Shown here: piece after piece, positions 8,986 to 19,276 of the stretch
How positions within the stretch are numbered: the first letter of the stretch is position 1
Layout of the letters: each line of letters opens with the position of its first letter
Assembly: GCA_943330745.2 (NCBI GenBank)
Contig: CALQIX020000001.1
Span: forward strand, 86,126 to 150,125
From: Lishizhenia tianjinensis
GTDB lineage: Bacteria > Bacteroidota > Bacteroidia > Flavobacteriales_D > Crocinitomicaceae
Reading direction: 5' to 3'
DNA: 64,000 bases
The notes under the pieces: generated by a model
Seen by the model: the letters and a program-made list of their open reading frames with translations, nothing else
Databases searched by the model: none
What the model was told of the DNA's origin: nothing
Made by a program: the position numbers and the translations under genes

Positions 8986-10932
8986 ATGAAAAAAATCATG
9001 CTTTATTCTATTTTAATTGGCTTAGTCGGTTTGACTTCCTGTCAAGAGATGGAAAAAAAGAAAGCGAAACAAAAGACAACTTGGGTTGACACGGAAAAAG
9101 ACGACCACAGTTATGCCAACGTTACTCAAGTTAGAACAAGCCACTTGCACCTAGATTTAGATGTTAATTTCAAAAACAAAACGATCTATGGAGTGGCTCG
9201 CCACACGCTCGGAAAGCATAGTTCTGACACAATAATTTTTGATATCAAACACCTTCAAATTCAAAAAATAACACTTGGAAAAAAAGGATCGGAAATAGAA
9301 TCCGAATTCGTTATTGGTCCTTGGGACAAAGACTCTATTTTAGGACAACCGTTGATTGTTGGACTTAGTAAATCTACACAATTTGTCAATATTTATTACC
9401 AAACTACCTCCCGGACAGAAGCCATTGATTGGCTTGATCCAGTTCAAACAGAAGGAAAGACACATCCGTTTTTATATACACAAGGACAACCTATTTTAAC
9501 TCGAACATGGATTCCGTTGCAAGATTCCCCTTTAAATCGCTTTACTTACAGCGCAGATGTGAAAGTACCTAACGAATTAATGGCAGTCATGAGTGCTGAA
9601 AATCCGATCAAAAAAAATGATAAAGGACAGTACCATTTTGAGATGAAACAAGCAATACCAAGCTACTTAATTGCCCTTTCTGTTGGAAACATAGATTACG
9701 CCCCTATTTCCAATAAATGTGGGGTTTATGCTGAACCAGAGTTGCTTTCTGTTGCAAAAAATGAATTTGAAGATTTACCAAAAATGATTTCAGTTGCAGA
9801 GAAATTATATGGACCGTATCGATGGGGGAAATATGATTTGTTGGTCCTACCCTACTCATTTCCATATGGTGGAATGGAAAATCCGTGTTTAACCTTTGTT
9901 AATCCAACCATCATTGCCGGGGATAAAAGTTTGGTTTCGGTGATTGCACATGAACTAGCACATTCATGGTCGGGTAATTTAGTGACCAATCGCACGTGGA
10001 ATGACTTTTGGCTCAACGAAGGGTTTACTGTGTATTTTGAGCACAGAATCATGGAAGAGATAGCAGATTCAGAATATGTTGAAATGCTTGCTTTAATTGA
10101 GCTTGGAGAATTAAAAAACGAATTAAAACAATTTAAAAAAGAAAATCGATTGGCTGATACACACCTGAAGCTTGATCTAAAAAATCGAAATCCCGGAGAT
10201 GGTCTAACCCAAGTAGCCTATATAAAGGGTGCATTCTTTTTAAAAACACTTGAAGAAACCGTTGGAAGAGAAAAAATGGATGTTTTCTTAACTAATTATT
10301 TCAACACTTTTGCATTTCAAACAATAAGCACCGAAAAGTTTATTGAGTATTTAAACAACGAATTACTTGAGCCGAACCAAATTAAATTCAATACGGATGA
10401 ATGGGTATATCAACCAGGCATTCCAAAAAACTGCCTAAAAATTCAATCGAAAAAATTCAAGCACATGCAACAACTTGCTAAATCTTTCGCAGCAGGAGAT
10501 GATATTTTCGAACCCAAAACAACCTATGAACCAATACCAAAATCCTGGCGTAAAAAACGTGTTACCAAGCAAATTCAGCGTTCTGATTACTCTACCCAAG
10601 AATGGATCGAATTCATTCGATCACTCCCCATGTTTATGGATCCAGAAAAACTTGCTTTAGCCGATGCTTACATGAATTTTTCACGCTGGGGCAATGCAGA
10701 AGTAATGACAGAATGGTATTTGCTTTCTATTCGCAGTGACTACAAGCCAGCATTTTTACCCATGGAACAATTCATTACAAAAGTGGGTAGAAGAAAATAC
10801 TTGTTACCTATTTATTCTGAATTAAATAAAACCCCCGATCACAGACTCTTAGCATTGTCTATATTTGAAACCGCTAAACAAAACTATCATTTCATTTCAC
10901 GAAATTCAGTAACAGAACTTTTAGGTTTGTAA
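8986..10932 (+). CDS. M1 family aminopeptidase (lipoprotein)
   Basis: This is a zinc aminopeptidase that removes N-terminal residues from peptides. A lipoprotein signal with LTSCQ at residues 16-20 places it at the envelope. The substrate-recognition motif GGMEN precedes the zinc site HELAH (322-326), and the third ligand lies in NEGFTVY at residue 345, the canonical HExxH-18-E spacing. The overall layout (beta-rich N-domain, catalytic domain, helical C-domain) fits the leukotriene A4 hydrolase branch. It is 648 residues, typical for that branch. It appears to be a single-gene unit ahead of dnaN. Confidence 0.93.
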   Translation: MKKIMLYSILIGLVGLTSCQEMEKKKAKQKTTWVDTEKDDHSYANVTQVRTSHLHLDLDVNFKNKTIYGVARHTLGKHSSDTIIFDIKHLQIQKITLGKKGSEIESEFVIGPWDKDSILGQPLIVGLSKSTQFVNIYYQTTSRTEAIDWLDPVQTEGKTHPFLYTQGQPILTRTWIPLQDSPLNRFTYSADVKVPNELMAVMSAENPIKKNDKGQYHFEMKQAIPSYLIALSVGNIDYAPISNKCGVYAEPELLSVAKNEFEDLPKMISVAEKLYGPYRWGKYDLLVLPYSFPYGGMENPCLTFVNPTIIAGDKSLVSVIAHELAHSWSGNLVTNRTWNDFWLNEGFTVYFEHRIMEEIADSEYVEMLALIELGELKNELKQFKKENRLADTHLKLDLKNRNPGDGLTQVAYIKGAFFLKTLEETVGREKMDVFLTNYFNTFAFQTISTEKFIEYLNNELLEPNQIKFNTDEWVYQPGIPKNCLKIQSKKFKHMQQLAKSFAAGDDIFEPKTTYEPIPKSWRKKRVTKQIQRSDYSTQEWIEFIRSLPMFMDPEKLALADAYMNFSRWGNAEVMTEWYLLSIRSDYKPAFLPMEQFITKVGRRKYLLPIYSELNKTPDHRLLALSIFETAKQNYHFISRNSVTELLGL

Positions 10933-10936
10933 ACTA

Positions 10937-10965
10937 TTGAGTGTAGATAAATATTTTTAAATTTG
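10937..10965 (+). promoter_or_regulatory. Predicted promoter of dnaN
   Basis: TTG at 10937-10939 is followed after 18 nt by TAAATTTG at 10958-10965, matching the Bacteroidota -33/-7 pattern. Transcription would start near 10972, leaving a leader of about 50 nt before the dnaN ATG. Assigned by motif only. Confidence 0.5.
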
Positions 10966-11024
10966 CAATCAGACTAGAGTTAAAGTACTTAACTTCGTTG
11001 CGTTTCAAAAGTTAAACTACACAT

Positions 11025-12140
11025 ATGAATTTCATTGTTTCCAGTAACACCCTATTACGACATCTACAAAGTATTTCAGGTGTGCTCAGTACAAACAGCA
11101 GTTTGCCGATATTAGATAATTTCTTGTTTGAAATTGTTGACAATAAATTAAACGTTCTTGCATCAGATTTAGAAACGACTATGATGACTTCATTGGAAGT
11201 TCAAATGGAAGAAGCTGGTAAAATTGCTATACCGGCAAAATTATTACTTGATGTACTAAAGAATTTACCAGACCAACCTTGTTCTTTTAGAGTTAATGCT
11301 GATTTCGGAATTGAAATAGGGTATGATAATGGTAATTCCAAAATGGTTGGTTTTAATGCTGAAGAATATCCAAAACTACCTGTTTTAGAAAACAAAAGTT
11401 CAGTAAAAATTACAGGAGAGATATTATCAAGAGCAATCAATAAAACTATTTTCGCAACCGGTAACGATGAATTACGCCCGGTTATGAGTGGCGTTTACTG
11501 CCAATTTTCTGAACAAGAAATCACTTTCGTTGCAACAGATGCTCATAAATTAGTGCGTTATACGCGAAAAGATTTTGCTGCTGATGGTAATGCTTCATTC
11601 ATTCTACCGAAGAAGCCGTTGAACCTATTGAAATCAAATGTGCGTGGTGATGAAGAATTAACTATTGAGTTCAATACTTCTAATGCTATATTCACATTCA
11701 ATGACATAACATTAATTTGTAGATTAATCGATGGAAAATATCCAAACTATGAGGCTGTTATTCCAAAAGAAAATCCAAATGTATTAACGATTGATAGACA
11801 ACAGTTTTTAAGCTCTATTAAACGTGTTTCTATTTTTTCAAATAAAACTACGCATCAAATTAAACTAAAGATTACTGGATCTGAATTATTGCTTTCTGCA
11901 GAAGATTTAGATTTTTCAAATGCAGCTAGCGAAAGACTTACATGTCAATACGATGGCGATGACATGGAAATTGGCTTTAATTCTCGTTTCCTTATGGATA
12001 TGTTGAGTAACCTAGACACAACAGAGATTCGTTTGGCCATGAGCATCCCAAGTCGAGCGGGTTTATTGATGCCTAATTTACCCGAAAACCAAGAGGAAGA
12101 CATACTTATGTTAGTGATGCCTGTTATGTTGAATCGATAA
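11025..12140 (+). CDS. dnaN: DNA polymerase III beta subunit (sliding clamp)
   Basis: This is the ring-shaped clamp that tethers DNA polymerase III to DNA. The protein is 371 residues with three repeated clamp domains. Signature segments include TNSSLPILDNFL near the N-terminus, the central PVMSGVYCQF and ATDAHKLVRYT, and the C-terminal PVMLNR that closes the partner-binding pocket. It is not next to dnaA; in this organism it is followed by rlmN, 27 nt away. Its own promoter is predicted upstream. Confidence 0.98.
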   Translation: MNFIVSSNTLLRHLQSISGVLSTNSSLPILDNFLFEIVDNKLNVLASDLETTMMTSLEVQMEEAGKIAIPAKLLLDVLKNLPDQPCSFRVNADFGIEIGYDNGNSKMVGFNAEEYPKLPVLENKSSVKITGEILSRAINKTIFATGNDELRPVMSGVYCQFSEQEITFVATDAHKLVRYTRKDFAADGNASFILPKKPLNLLKSNVRGDEELTIEFNTSNAIFTFNDITLICRLIDGKYPNYEAVIPKENPNVLTIDRQQFLSSIKRVSIFSNKTTHQIKLKITGSELLLSAEDLDFSNAASERLTCQYDGDDMEIGFNSRFLMDMLSNLDTTEIRLAMSIPSRAGLLMPNLPENQEEDILMLVMPVMLNR

Positions 12141-12167
12141 AGTCAACACAAAGGTCACAACCATTTT

Positions 12168-13244
12168 ATGACATCTTCATCGAAAAAAAATATCCGCAAC
12201 CTCAGTTTGGTTGACCTTCAAGAATATTTACTTTCGATTGGTCAGAAATCTTTCCGTGCAAAACAAATCTATGAATGGCTTTGGAAAAAGAATGCCCAAT
12301 CATTTCTGGAAATGTCAAATTTACCAGCTAATTTTAGAGAATTATTATCCGCTGAATTTTACATCGACCACATCCAGCTTTCAGACAAACAAATAAGTAA
12401 GGATGGAACAGTTAAATGCGCTTTCTCAATTGGTGAATCACAAGTAATTGAAGGTGTATTAATTCCAACAAAATCCAGATCAACAGCTTGTATTTCCTCT
12501 CAAGTAGGTTGTAGTTTATCCTGTACTTTTTGTGCTACTGGTAGATTAAAATTATTACGCAATTTATCTGCTGGAGAAATTGTAGACCAAGTGGTTTATT
12601 TAAACGAAGAATCTCTTAAAAATCATGGCAGGTCATTGAGTAATATCGTTTATATGGGAATGGGTGAACCCTTATTAAACTATAAAAATGTCGTAAAATC
12701 AACGGAACTCCTTTGTTCTGAGGAAGGGTTAGGAATTTCACCTAGGCGGATTACTGTTTCAACGGCAGGAATTGCAAAAATGATAAAAAAACTTGGCGAT
12801 GATCAGGTAAAATTCAACTTAGCACTTTCTCTTCATGCAGCAAATGATTCAAAAAGAGATAAAATAATGGAAATCAACGAATCCAATAATTTAGCCGAAT
12901 TATCTGAAGCGCTGACCTATTTCTATGAGAAAACAAACAGTAGAATCACCTTTGAATATATTATTTTTAAAGATTTTAACGACCAACCAGAAGACGCCTT
13001 TGAATTGGCAGCATTCGCAAAATGTGTACCTTGCAAAATTAATATTATTGAATATAACCCGATTGATGATGGCAATTTTCAGCAAGCATCTGCCGATAAA
13101 GTGAATGCTTTTGCCTCTATTTTGGAGAGTAAAAATATGATAGTTAATATCCGAAGAAGTAGAGGAAAGGACATCGATGCAGCATGTGGACAATTGGCTA
13201 ATAAAAATAAAACCGCTGCTATTGACGGCAGGATTTTCAAATAA
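12168..13244 (+). CDS. rlmN: 23S rRNA (adenine-2503-C2)/tRNA methyltransferase RlmN
   Basis: This is a radical SAM enzyme that methylates C2 of A2503 in 23S rRNA and A37 in some tRNAs. The 4Fe-4S ligands are C115, C119 and C122 in CSLSCTFC, followed by GRLKLLRNL. YMGMGEPLLN is the GGE-like SAM-binding motif. The methyl-carrying cysteine is expected in the C-terminal AACGQL segment. The length of 358 residues is normal. It follows dnaN closely and could be co-transcribed with it. Confidence 0.96.
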   Translation: MTSSSKKNIRNLSLVDLQEYLLSIGQKSFRAKQIYEWLWKKNAQSFLEMSNLPANFRELLSAEFYIDHIQLSDKQISKDGTVKCAFSIGESQVIEGVLIPTKSRSTACISSQVGCSLSCTFCATGRLKLLRNLSAGEIVDQVVYLNEESLKNHGRSLSNIVYMGMGEPLLNYKNVVKSTELLCSEEGLGISPRRITVSTAGIAKMIKKLGDDQVKFNLALSLHAANDSKRDKIMEINESNNLAELSEALTYFYEKTNSRITFEYIIFKDFNDQPEDAFELAAFAKCVPCKINIIEYNPIDDGNFQQASADKVNAFASILESKNMIVNIRRSRGKDIDAACGQLANKNKTAAIDGRIFK

Positions 13245-13323
13245 GAGTTAATCACCAAAATAAAAAATCACACAGTGAAACCGCTGTCGGATTCACAAAA
13301 CTCTTTGTACATTTGTAAGGAAC

Positions 13324-14346
13324 ATGGAAGATTCATTTGATTATCGCGAGGAGGCAGAAAGTAATGGTGAACAAGACTACGACAAAGTCCTTCGTCCCAA
13401 ATATTTAACCGATTTTTCGGGACAGGATCCCATTGTTCAAAATTTATCAATTTTTGTCCAAGCCGCTAAATTAAGGAATGAGCCACTTGATCATGTGCTA
13501 TTGCATGGCCCTCCAGGACTTGGGAAAACAACCTTGGCGAATATTATTGCAAATGAATTAGGTGTTGGTTTTAAAGTAACAAGTGGTCCCGTACTTGATA
13601 AACCGGGAGATTTAGCTGGACTATTGACCAACCTTGGAGAAGGAGATGTATTGTTTATCGATGAAATACACCGTTTAAGTCCTGTGGTCGAAGAATATTT
13701 ATATTCTGCCATGGAAGATTACGTAATTGATATATTAATTGATTCTGGAGCCAACGCACGGAGTATTCAAATCAACTTAAATCCATTTACGTTAATAGGA
13801 GCCACCACGCGATCGGGTTTATTGACCTCTCCCCTACGCGCCCGATTTGGTATAAATTCCAGGTTAGAATATTACGATTCAAAAACACTCACATTAATTA
13901 TTGAACGATCTGCAAGCCTTTTAGGTATTGCGATAGATGAAGATGCAGCCTATAAAATAGCAAGTCGTAGCAGAGGTACTCCTCGCATTGGTAATGCCTT
14001 ATTGAGAAGAGTACGAGATTTTGCACAAATCAAAGGTTCCGGTAGAATTGATGATGAAATTACTGAATATGCCTTAAACGCGCTCAATGTTGATGCAAAT
14101 GGCTTAGATGAAATGGATATTCGAATCTTAAAAGTGATTATTGAGAAATTCAGTGGTGGACCAGTTGGTTTGACAACAATTGCCACAGCAATTGGAGAAA
14201 ATGCAGGTACGTTGGAAGAAGTATACGAACCTTTTTTAATTCAAGAAGGGTTTCTGATGAGAACCCCACGTGGAAGAAAGGCCACTGATAAGGCATTTAA
14301 ACATTTAGGAAAAGACTTAGGTTGGTCACAAGGTGGTTTATTTTAA
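13324..14346 (+). CDS. ruvB: Holliday junction branch migration helicase RuvB
   Basis: This is a AAA+ motor that drives branch migration with RuvA. Walker A is GPPGLGKT (62-69), Walker B is LFIDEIHRL, and the sensor/arginine-finger region contains [18 protein letters not shown]. The C-terminal winged helix ends with [16 protein letters not shown]. It is 340 residues, normal for the family. A TACATTTG element 9 nt before the ATG could be a -7 box giving a nearly leaderless transcript, but no -33 TTG is seen. queG starts directly after the stop codon. Confidence 0.98.
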   Translation: MEDSFDYREEAESNGEQDYDKVLRPKYLTDFSGQDPIVQNLSIFVQAAKLRNEPLDHVLLHGPPGLGKTTLANIIANELGVGFKVTSGPVLDKPGDLAGLLTNLGEGDVLFIDEIHRLSPVVEEYLYSAMEDYVIDILIDSGANARSIQINLNPFTLIGATTRSGLLTSPLRARFGINSRLEYYDSKTLTLIIERSASLLGIAIDEDAAYKIASRSRGTPRIGNALLRRVRDFAQIKGSGRIDDEITEYALNALNVDANGLDEMDIRILKVIIEKFSGGPVGLTTIATAIGENAGTLEEVYEPFLIQEGFLMRTPRGRKATDKAFKHLGKDLGWSQGGLF

Positions 14347-15258
14347 ATGAATGCTAAGAAAATCATTACCAATAAAGCTCATGAATTGGGTTTCTTTTCA
14401 TGTGGTTTTTCCAAAGCTACATTTCTAGAAGAGGAGGCTCCTCGCTTGGAACAGTGGCTTTCCCTCAATTATAACGGAAAAATGGGCTACATGGCTAATC
14501 ATTTTGATAAGCGATTGGATCCGAGATTATTGGTTGATGGTGCAAAAACAATCGTTTCCTTGCTTTTCAATTATTTTCCGGAAGAAAAACAAAATGAAAA
14601 TGCCCCCAAAATTGCCAAATATGCCTACGGTGAGGACTATCATTATGTTATCAAAGACAAACTAAATGAGTTATTGGATTATCTGCGTGAAGAAATTGGT
14701 GAAGTAAATGGACGGGTTTTTGTTGATTCTGCACCGGTAATGGACAAAGTTTGGGCCAAGAAATCAGGGCTAGGATGGATTGGAAAAAACACCAATTTAA
14801 TTCAACCAAAAATGGGAAGCTTTTTTTTTATTGCTGAATTGATACTCGATCTTGATATTGAACCCGATGGCCCAACGAAAGATTATTGTGGCACTTGTAC
14901 CAGATGCATTGATTCTTGTCCCACTGAGGCTATTGTTCAACCCTATGTAGTTGATGGATCGAAATGTATTTCTTACCTTACCATTGAACTCAAAGACCAG
15001 CTAATCCCCCAAGAATTCTCAGGTAAAATGGATCAATGGATGTTTGGTTGTGATATTTGTCAAGATGTCTGTCCATGGAACAGATTCTCCAAAATCACGC
15101 AAGAAAAACGATTCAAACCAACCCCTCTTTTATTAGAACTGAAAACGAATGAATGGCAGGAATTAAACGAAGAAGTATTCGAAAAACTTTTTAAATTAAG
15201 TGCTATAAAACGAACAAAATTCGAAGGATTGAAACGCAATATTCAATTTCTGAAATAA
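14347..15258 (+). CDS. queG: Epoxyqueuosine reductase
   Basis: This enzyme performs the last step of queuosine synthesis, reducing epoxyqueuosine in tRNA with cobalamin and iron-sulfur clusters. Two 4Fe-4S ligand sets are visible: [12 protein letters not shown] starting near residue 181 and [10 protein letters not shown] near 237. The N-terminal domain has the family segment [15 protein letters not shown]. The length of 303 residues is close to the catalytic core and lacks the HEAT-repeat tail found in longer homologues. It abuts ruvB with no gap and converges on gldH. Confidence 0.95.
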   Translation: MNAKKIITNKAHELGFFSCGFSKATFLEEEAPRLEQWLSLNYNGKMGYMANHFDKRLDPRLLVDGAKTIVSLLFNYFPEEKQNENAPKIAKYAYGEDYHYVIKDKLNELLDYLREEIGEVNGRVFVDSAPVMDKVWAKKSGLGWIGKNTNLIQPKMGSFFFIAELILDLDIEPDGPTKDYCGTCTRCIDSCPTEAIVQPYVVDGSKCISYLTIELKDQLIPQEFSGKMDQWMFGCDICQDVCPWNRFSKITQEKRFKPTPLLLELKTNEWQELNEEVFEKLFKLSAIKRTKFEGLKRNIQFLK

Positions 15259-15264
15259 GTTGAA

Positions 15265-15732
15265 TTATTTTTTACCTATTTCAGATTCGCGCACTGAAAA
15301 AGACACATCCAAAACATTATCTAACTGATTTTCGACTGTCGCTAAATTTAATTCGAACGTATATTTACCAATGAGTGGTAATTTCCTTTTGGAAAATTTG
15401 ATGTAATGCTCAACTGAACTTCCCGTTTTATTACCCAGCCAACGACCAGTTTCATCTGCAATACGAACCTGCAAGGCCTCCTTGGAAGGTTTACCTTTGG
15501 GTGCTTTTGAATTCAAATAGATCCACATATTACTATATGCATAGGATGTTGTAGTCCGAATTACAAATACAAAATCATATAATTTGGTTGTATCTTTAAT
15601 TTGAACAGTAAATATTGGTTTATTTGACTTTTTCCAAGTTTCGTTATCAAACTCATAAGACTGATTCACGATCGAATTATCTCCACAAGAAAATAACACA
15701 ATCAAGGGTAAGCAAAAAATCAAAAACTTCAT
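15265..15732 (-). CDS. gldH: Gliding motility lipoprotein GldH
   Basis: This is a small lipoprotein required for gliding and T9SS function in flavobacteria. The N-terminus MKFLIFCLPLIVLFSCGDN carries a lipobox with the acylated cysteine at residue 16. The body (YEFDNETWKK...PIFTVQIKDTT...YDFVFVIRTTTSYAYSN) matches the GldH pattern of an immunoglobulin-like domain. The position immediately after the RicT-like gene, 3 nt downstream, is the arrangement known in Flavobacterium. Motility cannot be concluded from this gene alone, because gldH also occurs in non-gliders. Confidence 0.88.
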   Translation of the reverse strand: MKFLIFCLPLIVLFSCGDNSIVNQSYEFDNETWKKSNKPIFTVQIKDTTKLYDFVFVIRTTTSYAYSNMWIYLNSKAPKGKPSKEALQVRIADETGRWLGNKTGSSVEHYIKFSKRKLPLIGKYTFELNLATVENQLDNVLDVSFSVRESEIGKK

Positions 15733-15735
15733 AAA

Positions 15736-17058
15736 CTATAATTTAGGAGGTTGTTTTGATTGATTTTGTTGCGGATTATTTGGCCTGGGTGAATTATTAT
15801 TTCCTTTATTTGGATTGTTAGTGTTTGGATTTGGTTTTTCTCTGTTTGGATTTCCTTTTGGTTGATTGGATTGATTTTGCTGATTCGGCCTATTACCATT
15901 ATTTTTTGCGATAGGTGCTCCACCTTGACCTTGCGGTCTTTTCTTTTTCTTGTTTTTATTAAAAGAGTTTTCAAAACGATTCAGACTATCTTGTCCAACC
16001 ACATTTTCGTAACTTGGTTCATCCGATTTCACATTGGACTCCTTGATAATTGTAAAATCTTTCAAGTCTTTGGGAGTTTTTCCGTCTTTATTCAGTTTTA
16101 TAACTTCCTTCACTTTGTCAGGATCTAAGGCAATCAATCCCATTTCTCCTTCAGTTGCATACCACATTTGACGCTTAAAAACATCAGTTTTTATATGAAA
16201 AGCAACCCCTTTTTCGGTCTTTAATCGTATATCAGACCTAGGGAACTCTTTGATTGTATCCAAGTACATGTCTAATTCAAAATTCAAACAACATTTCAAT
16301 TTACCACATTGCCCAGCCAATTTTTGGGGATTCAAGGAAAGTTGTTGATACCGTGCTGCTGATGTTGATACAGTTCTGAAATCCGTTAACCAAGTTGAAC
16401 AACATAATTCTCTACCACAAGAACCAATTCCACCCAAACGAGATGCTTCTTGACGTGATCCAATTTGGCGCATTTCGATACGGATTTTGAATTTATCCGC
16501 CATATCCTTGATCAATTGTCTAAAATCAACTCTTCCTTCTGCTGTATAATAAAATGTTGCTTTGGATAAATCTGCTTGATATTCGACATCAGAAATTTTC
16601 ATTTCCAATTTTAAGTTAACAGCTAAAGATCGGGCTTGGTACATGACATCCTTTTCCAATGTTCTACCTTGTATCCATTTATCTATTTCCTCTTGATTTG
16701 CAATTCGCAAGACTTTTTTTGCCTCATATGGTTTAATGTCCGGTGCTTTCTTCCGAATTTGCACTCTGACTAATTCACCTACAACAGAAACAACACCCAC
16801 ATCATACCCAGGAGAAGTTTCGACAATAACAATATCTCCCACTTGAAGTGAAATTCCATTTTGATTCCGGTAAAACCCTTTGCGGCTGTTTTTAAAACGT
16901 ATTTCAACCATGTCATAGGTAGAATGACCATCAGGAAGCGACATGTTGCCTAACCAATCGTAGACATCCAATTTGTTGCACCCACCTGAGCTGCAAGTAC
17001 CATTATTCTTACACCCTTTTGGCGTACCTCCCCCACTTGAACACGATGAACAACCCAT
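15736..17058 (-). CDS. ricT: RicT/YaaT-like PSP1 domain protein
   Basis: This is a PSP1-domain protein of the RicT family, which in Bacillus forms an iron-sulfur complex with RicA and RicF affecting RNA maturation. The N-terminus is cysteine-rich (MGCSSCSSGGG, then C16, C22 and C27). The PSP1 core has GSCGRELCCSTWL and GQCGKLKCCLNFE. The last ~70 residues are a low-complexity tail of Asn, Pro, Gln and Lys, absent from the Bacillus protein and probably disordered. It heads a two-gene unit with gldH. The role in Bacteroidota is not established. Confidence 0.85.
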   Translation of the reverse strand: MGCSSCSSGGGTPKGCKNNGTCSSGGCNKLDVYDWLGNMSLPDGHSTYDMVEIRFKNSRKGFYRNQNGISLQVGDIVIVETSPGYDVGVVSVVGELVRVQIRKKAPDIKPYEAKKVLRIANQEEIDKWIQGRTLEKDVMYQARSLAVNLKLEMKISDVEYQADLSKATFYYTAEGRVDFRQLIKDMADKFKIRIEMRQIGSRQEASRLGGIGSCGRELCCSTWLTDFRTVSTSAARYQQLSLNPQKLAGQCGKLKCCLNFELDMYLDTIKEFPRSDIRLKTEKGVAFHIKTDVFKRQMWYATEGEMGLIALDPDKVKEVIKLNKDGKTPKDLKDFTIIKESNVKSDEPSYENVVGQDSLNRFENSFNKNKKKKRPQGQGGAPIAKNNGNRPNQQNQSNQPKGNPNREKPNPNTNNPNKGNNNSPRPNNPQQNQSKQPPKL

Positions 17059-17121
17059 ACATTTTTAATTATTGTAAAGATAACAATTTATTGAATTCTC
17101 GATAGCGAAATAAAATCGAAA

Positions 17122-17685
17122 TTATTTATTATTCCATTGAGTCATCGCTAAGCCTAAACCAATTGTACAAAACGATTTAATGGCCTCGCTTGCAACCTCA
17201 ATTCTTTCGGATAAGTCATTTTGCTCCTCCGTTTTCCATTTACCTAAGACATAATCCGATTGTTTACCTGGAGAAAAATCATTTCCAACCCCAAATCTTA
17301 ACCGTGGGTATTCTTGAGAATTCAATATGGCTTGAATATCCTTTAATCCGTTGTGACCACCATCACTCCCCTTTCCCTTCATACGAATTTTACCAAAAGG
17401 CAAAGCGATATCATCTGCAATGACAAGGATATTTTCTCGCTGTATTTTTTCTGTTTGCATCCAAAAATTCACTGATTTTCCACTTAAATTCATGTAAGTA
17501 GTTGGTTTGATCACGATTAAAATACGTCCTTTAATTTTCACCTCCGCCCGTTCGGCTAATTTGGAAATTGTAAACACACCGCCTAGTTCAGCTACTAATT
17601 TTTCTACAACCTTAAAACCGATATTATGACGTGTTTCAATATATTCGCCACCTGGGTTTCCTAATCCAACAATTAAAAACTTCAT
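17122..17685 (-). CDS. pth: Peptidyl-tRNA hydrolase
   Basis: This enzyme frees tRNA from peptidyl-tRNA dropped by ribosomes. The catalytic and binding residues are present: N10 and H20 in GLGNPGGEYIETRHNIGF, the aspartate in ADDIALPFG, and N in GGHNGLKDI. The length of 187 residues is normal. Its start overlaps the mtnA stop by 4 nt, indicating translational coupling. Confidence 0.97.
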   Translation of the reverse strand: MKFLIVGLGNPGGEYIETRHNIGFKVVEKLVAELGGVFTISKLAERAEVKIKGRILIVIKPTTYMNLSGKSVNFWMQTEKIQRENILVIADDIALPFGKIRMKGKGSDGGHNGLKDIQAILNSQEYPRLRFGVGNDFSPGKQSDYVLGKWKTEEQNDLSERIEVASEAIKSFCTIGLGLAMTQWNNK

Positions 17686-18779
17686 ACTACCTGAGAATCA
17701 TTAAATTCCGGAAACAAGGATACTATTCCCATTTCATTGGCCGGACAGATGCCACGTTCGGTAATCAAAGCAGTAATATATTTAGAGGGAGTTACATCAA
17801 ATCCATAATTACTGGCAGAAGTAGTTTCGGGACAAATTAAAACAGAATCTATTTGACCATCTGATCTTTTACCTGTAATATACTTCACTTCATTTTGATC
17901 TCTTTCCTCAATTGGGATTTCGGTAAGTCCGTTACGAATCGTCATATCCAATGTCGTTGAGGGTAAAGCTACATAAAATGGAATTTGATTATCATGTGCA
18001 GCTAAAGCCTTTAGATACGTTCCAATTTTATTTGCCACGTCTCCATTTCGAGTTGTGCGATCCGTACCAACTAGCACTAAATCAACCATACCATGTTGCA
18101 TTAAATGTCCTCCGGCATTATCAACAATCAATGTATGCGGAATACCATGTTTGGTTAGTTCATAAGCAGTAAGGTTTGAACCCTGATTCCTCGGTCGAGT
18201 TTCATCCACCCAAACATGAACTTTAATCCCTTTATTGTGAGCCTGATAGATGGGTGAAGTCACTGTCCCCCATTCGATACACCCCAACATTCCAGCATTA
18301 CAATGAGTTAATATTTGCACGGGTTCGTTCATTTTTTTTGCTGCAATTTCTTCAATAATTGGCAAACCATGAACACCAATCATCCTGCACGTTTCAATAT
18401 CTTCTTCCACTATTTGTGCCGCCATATCCCAGGATGTTGACAAGAAATCAGATGAATTATCAAGTGCTGACCTCATTTTATCCAAAGCCCAAAATAAATT
18501 TACGGCCGTTGGTCGTGATGCACGAAGATCTGAAAATGCTTGATCTAAAAATTCACCTTCTCTTTCATTTTCAATCATTTCGCGCACAGCTAAATAGATA
18601 CCATAAGCTGCAGTTGCACCAATCAAAGGCGCGCCACGAACAGTCATGTTTTTAATGGCAATTTCTGCGTCCTTATAGGTGAATAATTTCATTGTTTCCA
18701 ATGAATGAGGTAATTTACGTTGATCGATTATTTCTACAAATCTATCTTCAGTTGTCCAAATAGTACGAAAAGGGCGCAT
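17682..18779 (-). CDS. mtnA: S-methyl-5-thioribose-1-phosphate isomerase
   Basis: This enzyme converts methylthioribose 1-phosphate to methylthioribulose 1-phosphate in methionine salvage. Family features include MTVRGAPLIGATAAYG near residue 45, the catalytic cysteine in THCNAGMLGCIEWGT near 160, and the aspartate in VLVGTDRTTRNGDVANKIGT near 240. It is 365 residues, full length. No other salvage genes are in the window. The closest neighbour is pth, overlapping by 4 nt. Confidence 0.95.
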   Translation of the reverse strand: MRPFRTIWTTEDRFVEIIDQRKLPHSLETMKLFTYKDAEIAIKNMTVRGAPLIGATAAYGIYLAVREMIENEREGEFLDQAFSDLRASRPTAVNLFWALDKMRSALDNSSDFLSTSWDMAAQIVEEDIETCRMIGVHGLPIIEEIAAKKMNEPVQILTHCNAGMLGCIEWGTVTSPIYQAHNKGIKVHVWVDETRPRNQGSNLTAYELTKHGIPHTLIVDNAGGHLMQHGMVDLVLVGTDRTTRNGDVANKIGTYLKALAAHDNQIPFYVALPSTTLDMTIRNGLTEIPIEERDQNEVKYITGKRSDGQIDSVLICPETTSASNYGFDVTPSKYITALITERGICPANEMGIVSLFPEFNDSQVV

Positions 18780-18958
18780 AAATACAAGTTTAGGCTACGA
18801 AATTAAGTAAAATGATTCATTTTTTCTGTTTGAAAGAAGATACAAAGACTTCAACTGCTTTAAAAATCACACTAATATTTTTAAAAATTGAGTTCATTCC
18901 ATATGAACGTAAATAGTTTACGTACAAGTGATAGCATCTTTGTTAAAAATAAAACGAA

Positions 18959-19276
18959 ATGGAAATGAAAAGAAATTTAATTAATCGCATCGAATACAAT
19001 TCACATGAGAATGAAATTCACATTAATTGTCTCGTGAAAGCAGGTAATCTTTCATTTGAAACAGTAGTAATCTTATCCTCAAATTGGTTTAATCCTATAC
19101 TCCTATTTCTGCAAAAAGAAAATCCAACTGTATTACTAGACGAGAACATTGAGCGCATATCATTTCCGGACGGTAGCACACAATATTGTGTTCACACAAA
19201 CTCTTTACTTGAAAAAAATATTTGCTGGGAGAATTTTCTAGGCTCTGATGTTCAACCGAGGCGAATTAGAGCTTAA
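18959..19276 (+). CDS. Hypothetical protein, 105 aa
   Basis: I do not recognise this protein. It has no signal peptide or membrane segment and looks like a small mixed alpha/beta protein with an acidic middle (LLDENIERISFPDG) and a basic end (QPRRIRA). The start has two closely spaced ATG codons, and I keep the first. It lies between divergent mtnA and convergent infB, overlapping the infB stop codon by 4 nt. Such lone small genes can be lineage-specific. Coding character is likely because the frame is open for its full length in AT-rich DNA. Confidence 0.6.
   Translation: MEMKRNLINRIEYNSHENEIHINCLVKAGNLSFETVVILSSNWFNPILLFLQKENPTVLLDENIERISFPDGSTQYCVHTNSLLEKNICWENFLGSDVQPRRIRA

Noticed and set aside
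15729..15974. Lys/Ile-rich 81-codon frame on the minus strand overlapping ricT
   Set aside because: It is an out-of-frame shadow of the low-complexity Asn/Pro/Gln tail of the RicT-like gene, with no start context or homology.
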